Below are positions 11,641 through 23,640 of a stretch of DNA of 64,000 bases, piece after piece. The position numbers and the translations under genes were made by a program. The notes under the pieces were generated by a model. It was not told the origin of the DNA. It saw only the letters and a program-made list of their open reading frames with translations, and made no database searches. The stretch's first letter is position 1; each line of letters opens with the position of its first letter. Origin of the DNA: Alligator mississippiensis (lineage: Eukaryota > Chordata > Crocodylia > Alligatoridae). The DNA lies in NCBI RefSeq assembly GCF_030867095.1, contig NC_081833.1, positions 74,281,395 through 74,345,394 of the forward strand, in the 5' to 3' direction.

Positions 11641-13058
11641 CATTCCAGCTCCTCTTTGGACATTCATTTTACTTAAAAAACCCAACAAAACAGGTTATTC
11701 GGGTGACACACCCCAGTTTCTAATTGTTCTTTCTCCTGGACTTTGTGCAGCGAGTCCCACTCCCAGGAAACGGTAGGATTGCACCCTGCAATTGCAGCTC
11801 AGCAGCGGTCTATGTGCTGTCCTCTGCGACGCATCCCGAGCCCTGTTTTTTACAAGCGGCGAGCCCCAGGTCGCGGGAAGTTAGACGCAGCCATGCAGAA
11901 GGAGGCGGCACGCGAGGCAGGAGAAGAGTGATTCGATTAGCGTGCGTGTATGGTTCTTGTAGGAGGACCTGCTTTACAAGGAAATAAAATTAAGCCATTA
12001 ACAGGGGAATTAAGATTTAGTGCACACTCTATACTGCATGCATATATATATAAAGGAGGCAGCTGTTAGATATAGTATGTGACAAACTCCTGCTAGCGCT
12101 AACTGGATTACTTGCATTTATTTGGAAATACTTAGGCATATTATCATGCAACGTATGGATCATCATAATTCTGCTTTTCACTTCATCCAGGCCTTACCTC
12201 CAAGCATCTTAGAGCTCATTACAAACAATTAAGCCTGCCTGCACCTCTGCACGGTGTCCTAGGGTATATCCCCTTTGCAGGAATTGGGTGTATTTATCAC
12301 AGGATCGTATGATTGCTTTTTCAAATGATCTGGGCCAGATCCCAAAAGGGGACCATTAGTTGCAGCTCCAAATGTCCATGCTCAGGGACTGACCCAAAGC
12401 CCAGTCCACTGTTGGCTTTGCTGGACTTTGTCACCAGCCTCCGTGGTGTTCCCAGTGGTTTCTTGACCTTGAGCCTTGTCTCTTTTTGCAGCTGGTGGGG
12501 TGCAGGCGGGGGAGTCGCTTGCCCTCTACCCTTCCAGTGCGTTCCAGCTCTGTGAAAAAAGCCCTTCTACCTGAAACTTGAGAAGAAAGCAGTCCAGGTC
12601 CCTAAGTCAATCTGAATCCCCAGTGGAGCCCGTCCAAACAAGGTGTTGCCATAAGTTTTGCCTTTCTTTGAACCCTATGCTTCTGTAGTGGGCTCACGGT
12701 GCTGAGTGGTAGTTCTTCTGGAAAGGACTGGGTATCTGTGTAAGCCATGGCCCTGTTTCCTATGCCCTGCAGATTTAGCTGGCACAGCATCACTGAATTA
12801 GGCTGTGGAGTTAAAAAAATAAAGGCTGAAGCTGCCCGTGTTGAGCAAAGAGACAGTCTGGAGCCAGGGGTCTGCTGAGCTTTGCACGCCGGCACTGTCC
12901 CCTGCAAAGGCAAAGCAGCAGGGTGGTGATTTCTTTGCTCTGCATCCTCGGTGCATTGTTCCCGCCTGCCAGGGCCCCAAGGCTGAATGAAGTCCAACCA
13001 ACACCTGTCTGCTTCATACATCCTCACTAACTGTCCCCGTGAAGTCTCGGCCTTGGGG

Positions 13059-13228
13059 CGTTCACCTTGCTGCCTCCCTGTCCAGGTATAGGGTGTAGGG
13101 GAGTTCATCTTGCTGCCTCCCTGTCCAGGTATAGGGTGTAGGGGCGTTCGCCTTGCTCCCTCCCTGTCCAGGTATAGGGTGTAGAGGAGTTTGCCTTGCT
13201 CCCTCCCTGTCCAGGTGTAGGGTGTAGG
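13059..13228. repeat. 43-bp minisatellite, four copies
   Basis: Four tandem units with the core 'CCTCCCTGTCCAGGTATAGG' then GTGTAGGGG, each about 43 bp, with 1-5 differences between copies. The 230-codon open frame on the minus strand across it owes its repeated TPYTWTGR-like text to this array and is not a gene. Confidence 0.95.
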
Positions 13229-14689
13229 AAACAGAGTCCAAAAAAATGACAGCAGTACCCAAAGCAATTTTTGGATAACTCCTCTTAAGGCCAAAGCTCA
13301 CGGACACAGGTGTTTCTTTCTACAAAGAGCTGATATAGATGGGGACTCGTGCAATGGCTGCTGCAGGGACCCTTAAAGAGCCTTCCAGGATCTGACAACA
13401 GCGACATCCTCAGCGCGGCTACAGGGAACGCACTGGGAATGAGTAAAGGAACTGGGACCATCAGTCCTGCAAAGTGAGGCCATCTTCTGTAGGAACCACC
13501 TGCGCCCGTGCTGTGGCCACCGGGGAAATAATTCTAGGAACCGGCTGCATCTGTGTCATCCCCACTACTCCGGCTTTGCCTTAAATAGCTCTTAAAGAAC
13601 TAGTCATATCAATTCCATCAGCTGCTCCAGAGGAGCCAATTTATATAAATACAGCACTCGTTAAAGAAATGGAACTTGTCAACACTTGAAAATAAGTGAC
13701 AGGTCATTACAGCTTCCTGCAGTCTTGCATTGTGCTGCTATTACACGCAGCACCTGAGTGACGTTACAGGATGATGGTAGATGCAGGTGCATATTAATCA
13801 ATGGTGCAGTCTAACCTCCATTTGAATAATTGACCATATGCACATGTGCACCCAAACGCCCCCCCATAAAGATCCAAAATGAGCGCACTACGCTCTGCAA
13901 AATGAGGCACGTGGTCTTCCCGTTTCCCATTTATACGAGCTTGTCAGCACGCTGCAGTCGGTTCTGGGCACTTGCAATGACAAAGAGATGTAGAAAAATT
14001 AGGGGGAATTCATAGACCAGCAACAAAAATGATGAAGGGAGCTGAAGGGACTGATTTTGGAGAGGGGGAAAAACAAATCAGTCTGGCTATTTATAATGCT
14101 CCCTTCCAGCACAGTGTCTAGGCACTGACATTTTTTAAAAACACATATCTAGCTTGGCTAAAGGGTAGGATGATTGTTTAGCATTATTCAAAGGACTCAT
14201 ACATCAAGGATGGAGAGGGATTGGATAAAGGAGTATAACTCAAAGCAAAGGGATAAAACTGAAAAAATGTAGGTTACTAGGGAATACTTCTTGATCTGCG
14301 AGCGTGTGGAACAGCCCTGCAAGGGGAGTCACGGTAAGTCCGGTGCTTGGGATGTTGGAAAACGATAAGTCTACAAACGGGCGCCGCGGGCAATGCTGGT
14401 GGAAAACGTCCTGCCCAAACTGCTTTTTAAGGGAAATATGGGATTTCAGGGAACTGAACTATTTGATGCTTTCTGTTCCAGGGCATTTTGTCAGAGTCTG
14501 TAGTGTCCGGCTTAGTTCATGTTAATTCATTCTCGTTGTTCCCCAAAAGAAGGTTTTATTGTAGTATTTAGTCCAGCTCTTAGGGCTCTGTCCAATGTGC
14601 TTCTTTTGGGGCAGTGGTAGACATCTGGCACAGTCTGGAGAAGCCCTGCACTTCCAGACCCCAGTCCCCAACAGGGTATTTCCAACCTA

Positions 14690-14830
14690 TGGGGACTTTT
14701 TACCATCTTTAATTTTCCCAGAGCCTGATGAAGGGCCTATGAGCCCCAACGTTGCAGAAAAAGAGATTTTTTGTTGGTTTGATGATTTCCTAGTCGGTCT
14801 AATCAAAGGTATCATTTTGGAACCACAAGT
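14690..14830 (-). repeat. Fragment of the GTAGCCGTGTTGGTCT dispersed repeat family
   Basis: 'GCCTGATGAAGGGCCTATGA', 'GCCCCAACGTTGCAGAAAAA' and 'GGTCTAATCAAAGGTATCAT' correspond to the reverse strand of the family also seen at 17515-17690 and 26022-26160, whose forward text contains 'ATCTTTTATTAGACCAACT' and a trailing CTTCATCAGG-type phrase. I do not know its formal class. Confidence 0.6.
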
Positions 14831-15141
14831 TCTAGATTTGCGCGGTCCTCAACAGGCCGAGTTGGTCGGTGCAAGTGGCGGCTTTGCTTGCTTTGAATGC
14901 CTGGCGCCGCTAGAGAGGTAAGGTAGGGGCTGCCTTTGGAGGGCTTCCAGACCGATCGGTTTGGAATTGGGAGTCTGCATCGCAGAAGCAGGGTCAAGGA
15001 CCACGGACACCAGCTTTTTGTCTTGCAGTGCAAAGGCTCCTCGGTCCTCAGATGCATGTGGCGCTGATGCTGCTGGGACTCGCTGATCGATGCCAGTCCC
15101 AGCAGGGCCTAATTCAGTCTTTGTCTTCCATTTCCTTGCAG

Positions 15142-15266
15142 GACTTCCCACTCCCGGGCGAAAGCGGACGCGGCTGTGACAGCAGCGCAGAAAGCTCAGG
15201 AGGAAGCTCGGATTGCCAGGATCACTGCCAAAGAGTTTTCGCCTTCCTTCCAGCACAGGGAAAATG
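15142..15266 (+). CDS. JPH3: Junctophilin 3, internal exon encoding part of the helical region
   Basis: This 125-nt exon encodes 41 whole codons, from TSHSRAKADAAV to FSPSFQHREN, with a split glycine codon shared with the next exon. AAQKAQEEARIARITAKEF is characteristic of junctophilin 3, where it belongs to the predicted long helix that bridges the gap between plasma membrane and endoplasmic reticulum. Acceptor: TTTCCTTGCAG before 15142. Donor: GTCAGT at 15267. The exon enters with one base finishing a codon and leaves after one base, and it joins the exon at 26360 in frame (HREN-G-LECQRPK). Junctophilin 3 is a neuronal protein that holds ER close to the plasma membrane and supports coupling between surface calcium channels and ryanodine receptors. 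The plasma-membrane-binding MORN repeats are encoded upstream of the window. Confidence 0.96.
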
Positions 15267-16130
15267 GTCAGTCTGCGCTGCCGAGCCTGCCAGACTCCCG
15301 GGATGACTTCATTCTGTGTGCGTGCGCGTGCGTGCCTGCGTGTGCTGTACGGTACGGTGCGGACCGCGGCTGCTCCTCACGGGCCTCCTCGTGTCCGTTA
15401 TCGAGCCGGTGCCGATGCTGCGCTCTCAGAGCCGAGCAGCCCCTTAGAGCTGTCTCCCGTCAAGCCCTTGAGCCTGACCTGCCTCCCTGAGGCTTTCAGA
15501 AATGTTGCCGGTCCATCCCCTCCTTGCTCAGCTCAGATTTTGATCTCATGAGATGCTCACGGGAAAACCACGGAGCTTTTCTCAGGTTCTGAAGCCAGTA
15601 GACCTGTCCTTGCCCAACCCTACGGGCCAGTGGTGTAATCAAAGCACTGAAAGGCTAGATGAGCTGGGGCAACCTGTGCACAAGCTCAAACCCTGCTGGC
15701 ATCCCGGGATCAAGCTAGTGAGGGTGCATCTCATGCTTTGCTTGTGCTTTGTGGATCACCACCACGTTGCTTTGCTGCCAGTTGGGTTGTAGCACACGTC
15801 GTATCGCAGGTATTGCAATGGCAAGCCTGGGAACTTTTGCTTAACTTAAAGTCCCAGCCTCTGGAGTCATGTGCTTATATAGGACACTCAGCTTTCATTT
15901 TCATTCCCAGTCCTTTGCTGCAGAAAAAAATCCAGAAGCCAGAATGCAAAAGCAAAGAACCTCAAATTTATTGTTCTTTTTAAAGTTTAATGATTCTTAA
16001 CTCAATTTCATGGGTTTTGGGACCCAACTCATAGTTTTTGTATGTTTGTGCTTAGCAGTGTAGCTATTGATCTTTGTTTTTTAAACCCTTCCTTCCTTCT
16101 GTACAAACAGATGAGTTCAACTGCCTTGGG

Positions 16131-16131
<1 letters not shown>

Positions 16132-16173
<42 letters not shown>
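16132..16173. repeat. (GT)n microsatellite
   Basis: About 20 uninterrupted GT dinucleotides on the + strand. It merges into the longer-period array at 16174-16420. Confidence 0.98.
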
Positions 16174-16174
<1 letters not shown>

Positions 16175-16420
16175 TGGGCAGTGTGCGAATGCATGCTTGG
16201 TGAATGATCATGTGCATCTGTGAAAGTGTTTGTGCATGTGTATGTGTGTGTGTGATGGGCTGTGTGCAAATGCATACTTGGTGAATGATCATGTGCGTCT
16301 GTGAAAGTGTTTGTGCTTGCATGAGCACACGTGTGTGTGTGTGGGGCAAGCCATGTGTGAATGCATGCTTGGTGAATGATCACGTGTGTCTGTGAAAGTG
16401 TTTGTGCATGCATGTGCAAA
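16174..16420. repeat. Three-copy tandem array, 80-90 bp unit
   Basis: Each copy carries 'GCTTGGTGAATGATCATGTG' or a near match followed by CTGTGAAAGTGTTTGTGC, separated by GT-rich spacers of different length. The copies start near 16185, 16265 and 16350. The GT-rich spacers suggest the array grew out of the adjoining microsatellite. Confidence 0.9.
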
Positions 16421-17514
16421 TGCATTCACTAACAACCATGTTTGTGTGCGTGCCTTTGTCATCGTTGAGAAAAGACGTATGACTTCTGGTAAGAATAGGA
16501 GAGCATTTGTGTGACCGTGGATGCATTTGTGTGCGGTCTGAGGACATGCCTGTGTTTGAAAGACTGAAAAAGTGTGTGCGTGTGCAAAAAAGAGAGAGAA
16601 ATGTTGTCCCTCATTTGTAGCACTTGGGCCTGGTTTGAGAGAGCAAAAAGACCCGTCAGAGACATTTTAGCAGCCAGCGTGTTGGACGATTGGGAGGAAG
16701 TGTCAGCTCAGCCTAGTGGAAAGCCAGGCTTGAAAGCATCTTGTTTCCCTCTGGGACCTGTACTGCTACTTGCTGCTTTGTCCAAAGTTTTGCCCGTCAG
16801 ACTATGAAATTTGCCAGGCTGCAAAAGAACAGCTTATTCAGACCAGCAGGGCCGATCCCATGGAAGCTCCCGGAGGAAACAAAGCCCAAATACATGAACT
16901 CTGAACTTACGCAGGGCTATGCTGGGCCAGAAAAGCTTCTGGATAGCTCACTCCTTTAAAGGGTGACCAAGTATATGTATGCTCACCAGAGAGTGGGAGG
17001 TGACAGGTATAAGTAAGGGTGGGAAGAACTACGTCTAAATGGCAGTAATTAACATATTAATTAATGTATGTGCATGGTATTATGCAAAAATTTGAGTGTA
17101 CAGCACCATCATTACAAGGCTTCTGTCATCATTTTTTTTCTTGCATCCTTTAATTGGAGGTTACTCATCCATCTTAATTGCTTTGGGGTCTAATGTTGGT
17201 GACTCATTGCATGAGAGCTCTTCCTCCAAGTCACTGCTGAGCCAATGGGCTGGCAAAATGCTAAGGGATGCTACATTTTTGGGACCAGGCACTCCAGCAA
17301 CTTGTTGTAGTCCCTGAGGGATCTCATAAGAGCAGCGATGTGTTCTCCGTCCGTGTTCCCCATGAGGTTTCAAGTTGGACGGAAGATTATATTCTATTAT
17401 ATATTGGTGCCAGGTTAAAATGGCATGCCTGTTCCACCCAAGAGCTGGGTGCATTTCACTGCGGTGTGTTACGATTCTTCTATGAATAGACAGAAAGCTG
17501 AATTCTTCCTCTGT

Positions 17515-17690
17515 ATACGCGGGCTGGAGTGCTGCTGTAGCCGTGATGGTCCAGGAAGGTGTATGAGACAAGGGTTTTTTTGTGATATCTTTTATTGAAC
17601 CAACTGTATAGTTGGGAGAGCTGTTGGGGACAAGCTGTCAGGCATCAAGTGCCCTTCCTCAAGTCTAAGGAAGTTAAATATAAGTCTCTT
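17515..17690 (+). repeat. GTAGCCGTGTTGGTCT dispersed repeat family, forward copy
   Basis: 'GCTGTAGCCGTGATGGTCCA', 'ATATCTTTTATTGAACCAAC', 'TATAGTTGGGAGAGCTGTTG' and 'CTTCCTCAAGTCTAAGGAAG' follow in the same order as in the copy at 26022. It is probably a SINE-like or short DNA element; its class is not determinable from this copy. Confidence 0.7.
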
Positions 17691-18971
17691 GGCTCCATAG
17701 AGTTACCCCAAAAGGTCTTTGGTTGAAACCAGATAAAATCTGTAAATGCCTTGGCACCCTTAAGCGTGATCCATGCCGTGTAAGTACATATTATTGTTGT
17801 TATCATGCCAACACTTATTTCTGAACAGCCACAGTGCCTTTTAAAGGAGCTGATTTTTTTCTACCTTAGATGGCCTACAAAATCCCTTCTCATCCTTGGA
17901 CCACACTATCAAAAGGAGCTTAGATAAACCATCAGAGGGATTAGTGTACAGGAAAATCCTTCTGCAGAACAGGGATGGACCAGAGCTAGCCCTGGAAAAC
18001 TTTTGCAGCCGCGGATCGGTTGGTGGTTTAGCACATGGTGGCAGTGGAAGCATTGTATCATGGGCATAACCATTAAAGCACCCAGGTTTTGAGACTTCCC
18101 CATTGCTGTGGGGTTAATGCACATTAGTATAATACCCTCCTACCAGCTAAGACCCTTTAGGGGAAAATGTATGCAACTGAACATGGGACCTTCAAGGTCC
18201 CATAGAAATTACTCTGGAAGCCTGTACAATTCAAAAGGACGTTAGAAATCACCCTTCTGTCTGAAGTTTTTCAGCTGCTGTTGTGACTTGTAACCTCAAA
18301 AGTGGCAACACCTAAAAGAGATTATAGAAAAAAATCTTCTGTCTTGCTCAAGGCGTTCACTTAGTGCATTTGCGTGTCGTCTCCTGCAGTCTCCCTTCTG
18401 CGATCGCTCTTGCTCTCCCCTGCTGCGGGTGTGAGTCTTGCACATGGCAGCAGGAGAAATAAAACAGCTTTAGAAGCAGGCAAATGTAGCTGTAAAGCCA
18501 CAAAAAATAGTTTGCGGGGCTCTGGAAGTGTTTTAGCTACGCTTTATACATGACTAATCACACCTGCTTGGAGATTTCGCTATCAGAGATCAGGAAAGGT
18601 GCACACCGTGACCTGCAGGCACCCGTGTTGAATATTCCCGCTGCCTTTTCTGCTCTTCCTGCTTTTCTTCAGCTACATTTCATGGTCAGTGTTGGGTTGT
18701 TTTCTAGATAGTATTATTCCAGACCCCAGCGGGTAGAAAATAACAAGACATAAAGCCTCACAAATCTATGCAATGCAATTAAGAGCAACTCTCGGCCTGG
18801 CCTTCCTGCTCTACGTTATTCCCATATCTCAGTGGCACTTAGTCTTGGGCACGGCAGTGCCAGCGTGGTGGACGGTGGGTGTCCCATTAGCATAGGAGAG
18901 CTAGGGCCTGGAAAAGAAGGGGCTAAAAGGAAAGCTCAGTATTTTCCATGTTGCATCCCTTTTTCTGTCCT

Positions 18972-19470
18972 AAAATCATAGACTCATAGACAATGAGGGT
19001 TGGAAGGGATCTCAGGAGGTCACATCTGGTTCAACCCCCTGCTCCAAGCAGGACCAGCCCCAACTACATCATCCCAGCCAAGGCTTTGTCCAGCCAGGGC
19101 TTAAAAAAGTCCAAGGATGGAGATGCCACCACCTCTGGGTAACCCATCCCAGTGCTTCACCACCCTCCTAGCGAGAGAGTTTTTCCTAATCTCCAACCTC
19201 AACTTCCCTTGCTGCAGCTGGAGCCCATTGCTCCTTGTCCTGCCATCTGCCCCCACTGAGACCAGCCCGGCTCCATCCTTGCAACCCCACTTCAGAGAGC
19301 TGAAGGCTGCTATTCAGTCTTCTCTTCTGCAGACTGAATCAGCCCAGCTCCCTCTGCCTCTCCTCACACATCATATCCCCCAGCCCTCCAACCATGTTTG
19401 TTGCCCTCCGCTGCACTCTCTCCAGCTTTCTGCAGCGAGGGGCCCACAACTTGCAGCGTGAAGCATTTGC
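18972..19470 (-). repeat. CR1 LINE 3' fragment, about 500 nt
   Basis: It begins 'AAAATCATAGACTCATAGAC', then 'GGGTTGGAAGGGATCTCAGG', 'GCTCCAAGCAGGACCAGCCC', 'CCAAGGATGGAGATGCCACC', 'CTCTTCTGCAGACTGAATCA' and 'CCCTCCGCTGCACTCTCTCC'. This is the clearest CR1 copy in the window and the best single indicator of a crocodilian-type genome. No intact frame is present. Confidence 0.94.
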
Positions 19471-21029
19471 CTGGCTGTTTAAGTCAAGAGCCGTCTGTCT
19501 GCTCTGCCTGGTCTCCACTGGATGCAGGGAAAGGGAGTGGAAAAGAAGCTGCAAAGAAGTCGCCGTCACTCCCTAACCCTAGAGCCATTCGGTGGCGGCT
19601 GAGTTAGGAGCTGCTCTACTAGACCCTGGCTGGTGCCAGCGCCCTCTCCTATGGAGACCTCCATGTGCTTCCAACTGGTGGGGCTGAGCCCAAAGGAAAC
19701 CCCAGGCTTTAATTATGGATGGTGGCCAAGCTTGGCCAGTGTGACCACCCCAGACCACGGCAGGTGGGACCTGAAATCTGGATCTGAATTTGAGCAGCCC
19801 CACGTGAGGCTGCGTTCACACTGGCTCCGGTATTGTGGCGGGTCCTAGATCTGGTTTGAAGTGTTGGACCACATCTGGCAGAACCCAGACCCGCTCAGGT
19901 AGCGCCCCGAACGAGCGTGGTCTAGGCATTTTCCCACGACTCCATGAACAAGAGCCACGACACCATTTCTAGCATGAACCGGCTAACAAATTTGGTAAAG
20001 AGGGAGAAACAAGGATCCGACTGAAATGAGCACGATTATCGCAGAGTTACGAGCTGTACATCAGACATCTGAGTGTTTTAACAGGTCTCCCCGTTCCCAA
20101 GGGGCTTTTCCAACCCTGGAGTTATTCAGTATCTGCATCTGCTATTGCCTGGAGATTTTCTCCTTTTTAACATCATCTCTTGAAAAGATTTTTGAGGTAA
20201 TACATTTTTTATTAGCTTCTAGACAGGGACATGGTGTTTGATTTGTGCTGGGGTTTGTGTTGCTGATACTCGTGTTTTGGTGGGTTTAATGCCTGCGCGA
20301 GCGAGCGAGACGAGAAAGAGCTTCCACTTAGATTGCATTAAAAAGCAAACACACCAACCAAGATGCGTCATGAAACCTGGACGCGCCGGCAGGAGAATTG
20401 AGGCAGATAATAGCCATGAGTGTGAGCATCAGCCCTGCAGTCTATCACGCCTGCGGCCTCGTAACCCTGGGCTGTGAACCTGTCGGCGTTTGCACACCAG
20501 GCAGGGGCAGTTCAGCTTGAAACAAGATGCAACAAGTGCGTGTGGCAAACGGGAGAGGGACACGCGGAGAGAGGGATGGAAATAAGATCCTGGCATTGCA
20601 CCGGCTGCTGCAGACATGGCAGGAGAGATGGGTCTGAGGAGGGACCTGATGGACAGAGTAGTCATTTTACCCTGAAACCTTGCTGAGAAGAAGGCAGCAG
20701 AGAGGGAGGTGTCTTAGCAGTTCTGCTCTGAAGGGCCTGGAGGGTAAACCATATTGGGGTAACAGGGTTTTGAATGGGATTCGGTTTCGGGGGGGAGAGG
20801 GGAGACTTTCCGCTGCAATCCTCACAAATTGGGATTGAGAGCTGATCTCTTTGCCCTGCCTCTGTGCCCGGGTGCCATCCTCTGGCCTTCTCCATCCTTC
20901 ACGCTCCAGCAATGGGGCACGTGGTGAGCATGTGCCCAAGCCCGCTCGGTGCCACGTGGCCAGCCCTCTTTAAAGGTAGCTCCGTTGCTTTGTTTCTGGG
21001 ATTCGGCTAGCACAGAGCAGGACCAAGGG

Positions 21030-21130
21030 CAAGTGGAGAACAGGCTTTGCAGAGATTAAGTGACTTGCCCAGGGTTATACAGGGCAGCTTCAATCAACCA
21101 GGTGTCAAGTCCCACTCCAGTCCCTATGTA
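21030..21130 (-). repeat. MIR-like SINE fragment
   Basis: 'AGATTAAGTGACTTGCCCAG' followed by GGTTATACAGGGCAGC is the reverse complement of the well conserved MIR 'gacttgcccaaggtcacacagc' region. Confidence 0.75.
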
Positions 21131-22339
21131 TTCCCCGGAGAGGTGCAGCACAGGCAGCATCAGTGCACGTTTCTCCCACATGTCCCCCTTACTAACAGGC
21201 TTTTTACCTTGACTTGATCTCTTTGAGGCACGTATCCTCTGCTGAAACTCCCAGCAGCAGCAGCAAAGACCTGCCTCAAAACCACCAGAATCCAGATGTG
21301 GAGGTTACATGTTCTCCTTAGCAACTTCACAGCTGTTCTTCCAGGAACCTCGCATGCTCCGATGCTAATTTTAGCAGGTAATCATTGTTGAACATCCTTG
21401 GATGAGGGGATGAAGGAGGCAGGCAGGGTTGCACTGCGCTGCTGTCAAGGAAACACCCGTATTTCAGAGAGGAGCTGCTTGTTTTTACCCTCCGGGGAAG
21501 GTAGGGGAGTGTAATTTTGATATGCCAGACAATGAGACGGTCTCTACAGGCGAAGAAGGAATAGATGGCATGAAGGATATATAGTGAATCCTGCCTTTGG
21601 CCACTTGGCTCCGGACTGAGAAAAATCAGTGGCTAACCTGACCTGATAGAAGGGAAGCGGCTTTATCCTCGGGACACAAAAGGGGATACTGCAGGGTCTC
21701 TGAAGGTTGCTTAATAAATAATTTGATTGGTCCGACAAGCATTTTAGTAGATCTCCCCCAGATGAGCAGAGCCCCTCTCATAAGAGTGATGTCCGTGGGG
21801 TTTCCCTACATAGGGGCTGTCTGCAAAGGTCAAGGGGGGTTGTCTCGGGTCCCAAACCGTCTTGTGGAGCACACTGTGGAGGATTCAAGTGAAGCTGCTA
21901 TGGTCTGCAGATGTGCCCTGGGCTTTGCTGCGTTCCCAGGGTTTTGTTTCTGAACGGAGAGGAAGGAGTCAGCAGGAAGAGCTTGCGGAGTGAAAGGCAA
22001 TAAGACCAACCGCGTCCTATATATACCAGAGAGCAGAGAAACCTCCTTACTCCCCATTGCAGGGCACGGTGGAGTTTGCAAACGGACCTGAAACTTTGTG
22101 AGGCAATTTCAGCGCTGCCCAGATGAGATGAAGGAGATACCCAGGTGCCTTGGATGTGCAATGCCAATAAGGCTGTTCGGTCTTGGCCAGCAACCCCCTG
22201 GCCTTCTCTAAGCAAGCATACGCCAGCCCTGTGTTCCTATCAGCCGTCAGAAGAAGCCCCTATATGAGATGGCTGTATGAGGAACCAAATCCTGAGTCCT
22301 TTACTCAATTTTTACACAGGCAGATCTCAGGGAAATGTC

Positions 22340-22430
22340 ATCGTTTCATCGTTTCATAGATGTTAGGGGCTGGAAGGGACCTTGCAGATCATCAGGTCCA
22401 GCTCCGCTGCACTTGGGCAGGGAAGACTAT
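22340..22430 (-). repeat. CR1 LINE 3' tip
   Basis: 'CGTTTCATAGATGTTAGGGG' and 'GCTGGAAGGGACCTTGCAGA' with TCATCAGGTCCAG mark a short, reverse-oriented CR1 3' end. Confidence 0.8.
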
Positions 22431-22469
22431 TGGGGTCATTTGCCTGAGGATGAAGGATGGCTGTTCAAT

Positions 22470-22595
22470 ACGTGGCCTTGGGCATCAGGATTTGAATTTG
22501 ATCTCAGACACTGGCATAGACTTTTGATTTGGTCACTTAAATTTCTCCTCTGCCTTTGCTCCCCATCCGTAAAACAGAAGCAATAATAGGGAGCA
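22470..22595 (+). repeat. MIR-like SINE fragment
   Basis: 'GGTCACTTAAATTTCTCCTC' followed by 'TGCCTTTGCTCCCCATCCGT' and AAAACAGAAGCAATAAT resembles the MIR phrase for cytosolic-pyrimidine CTCAGTTTCC...TAAAATGGG in degraded form. Confidence 0.55.
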
Positions 22596-23164
22596 TTCAA
22601 GAAGATCAAAAGTTTTTCTGTTGATTTTCCCCAGGTTTCCAGCTAAATTATTCCAGTGGCCAACAGACACAGACTTGTACTTTGCTGCTCGTTACCCCTA
22701 TTTTCTTCTCTGGGTAGGCACCTCGTGCTCCCGTGCAATGCATTGGAGTCTCCCTTCATGGTAAGAGGGAGCCCATGGTATTGCTGCTTACAGCCATTAT
22801 CAGAGATATAATCCCGCTGCAGATCCAGGTCCACATGGGAGGACGGGGACACGAGGAAGAAACCACAGCTTCCGTTCTCAGCTGAAATATTTGAGTTTCT
22901 GGCTGAAACATTCGTGAAGAGCCTTTGGTTTTGGTCTTGCAGTAAGCCAACACTTTTCAGTGAAAGCATTGTTTGATCAAAAACTCATCTGTCCGTTGCA
23001 AAGCTATATCCTCAGAAAATCCTCAGCCCACCCTGGGGACGGTACTTTCCCTGACTTGTGTCTATTTAGGCTGAAAGTTATCCTGGGGTGGGCCTGTGTG
23101 TCTGAATGATGGTTACATGGAGGAGGGAGATAGATGATCTTTATGTGCCGTGGACAGAATGAGG

Positions 23165-23415
23165 CGCGATGGCTTAAATTACAGCAAAGGAAATTGAAGT
23201 TAGATTCTGGAAAGAGCTTTCTCCATATGAGGGTGGTCAAGCACCCAGACCTGCTTGGAATAAGCTATCCACAGATGGGATAAAATCACAATCCTTGGAG
23301 TGGATTAGACAGACACTTGGCTGGGGTGGTTTACCCAGGGACAACCTGCCTTGATCATCACACGTTGAACTAGATGACCTCCTGAGATCCCATCCAACCC
23401 TATTACTCCATGAGT
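23165..23415 (+). repeat. CR1 LINE 3' fragment
   Basis: 'GAAAGAGCTTTCTCCATATG', 'CAGACACTTGGCTGGGGTGG' and 'AACTAGATGACCTCCTGAGA' followed by TCCCATCCAACCCTATTACTC are in the order of a forward CR1 3' end. It runs directly toward the AT-rich simple repeat at 23.46 kb. Confidence 0.88.
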
Positions 23416-23454
23416 CCGGAGCACTATATGCCATGCTCACAGTTGCAAGTGCTA

Positions 23455-23640
23455 CAATAATAATATAGTAATACCATAACCCTAGTATTATTATATAATA
23501 TAGAGAGTATTATTATATATTATGTAATATAGAGAGTATTATTATATCGTATATAGAGTATTATTATATATGATGCAATCGAGAGAGTATTATTGTATAT
23601 TATATTATATAGTATATTACTATAATAGTAATAGTAAAGT
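23455..23640. repeat. AT-rich simple repeat with about 30-bp periodicity
   Basis: At least four copies of a 'GAGAGTATTATTATATATTA'-like phrase, mixed with ATT trinucleotide runs. The region is almost pure A/T and can form local hairpins. Confidence 0.9.

Larger units (their letters stand above)
1..15141 (+). other. JPH3: JPH3 intron upstream of the 125-nt exon (partial, 5' end outside window)
   Basis: No reading frame here resembles the MORN-repeat exons of junctophilins, so the first JPH3 exons lie upstream of the window and this is the tail of one long intron. It holds CR1 fragments near 1.8, 6.3, 8.7-9.2 and 9.6 kb, MIR-like pieces at 3.3, 5.9 and 6.4 kb, a CA/TA microsatellite at 2.47-2.66 kb, a hAT-like fragment at 10.5 kb, a four-copy 43-bp minisatellite at 13.06-13.23 kb, and a fragment of the GTAGCCGTGTTGGTCT repeat at 14.7 kb. 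AT-rich stretches at 11.95-12.24 and 13.55-13.80 kb match no repeat I recognise and could be conserved noncoding sequence. I found no supportable gene of any other kind. Confidence 0.85.

Noticed and set aside
12602..13294. Minus-strand open frame of 230 codons with repeated TPYTWTGR text
   Set aside because: The repeats come entirely from the 43-bp minisatellite, there is no recognisable domain, and codon use is unremarkable.
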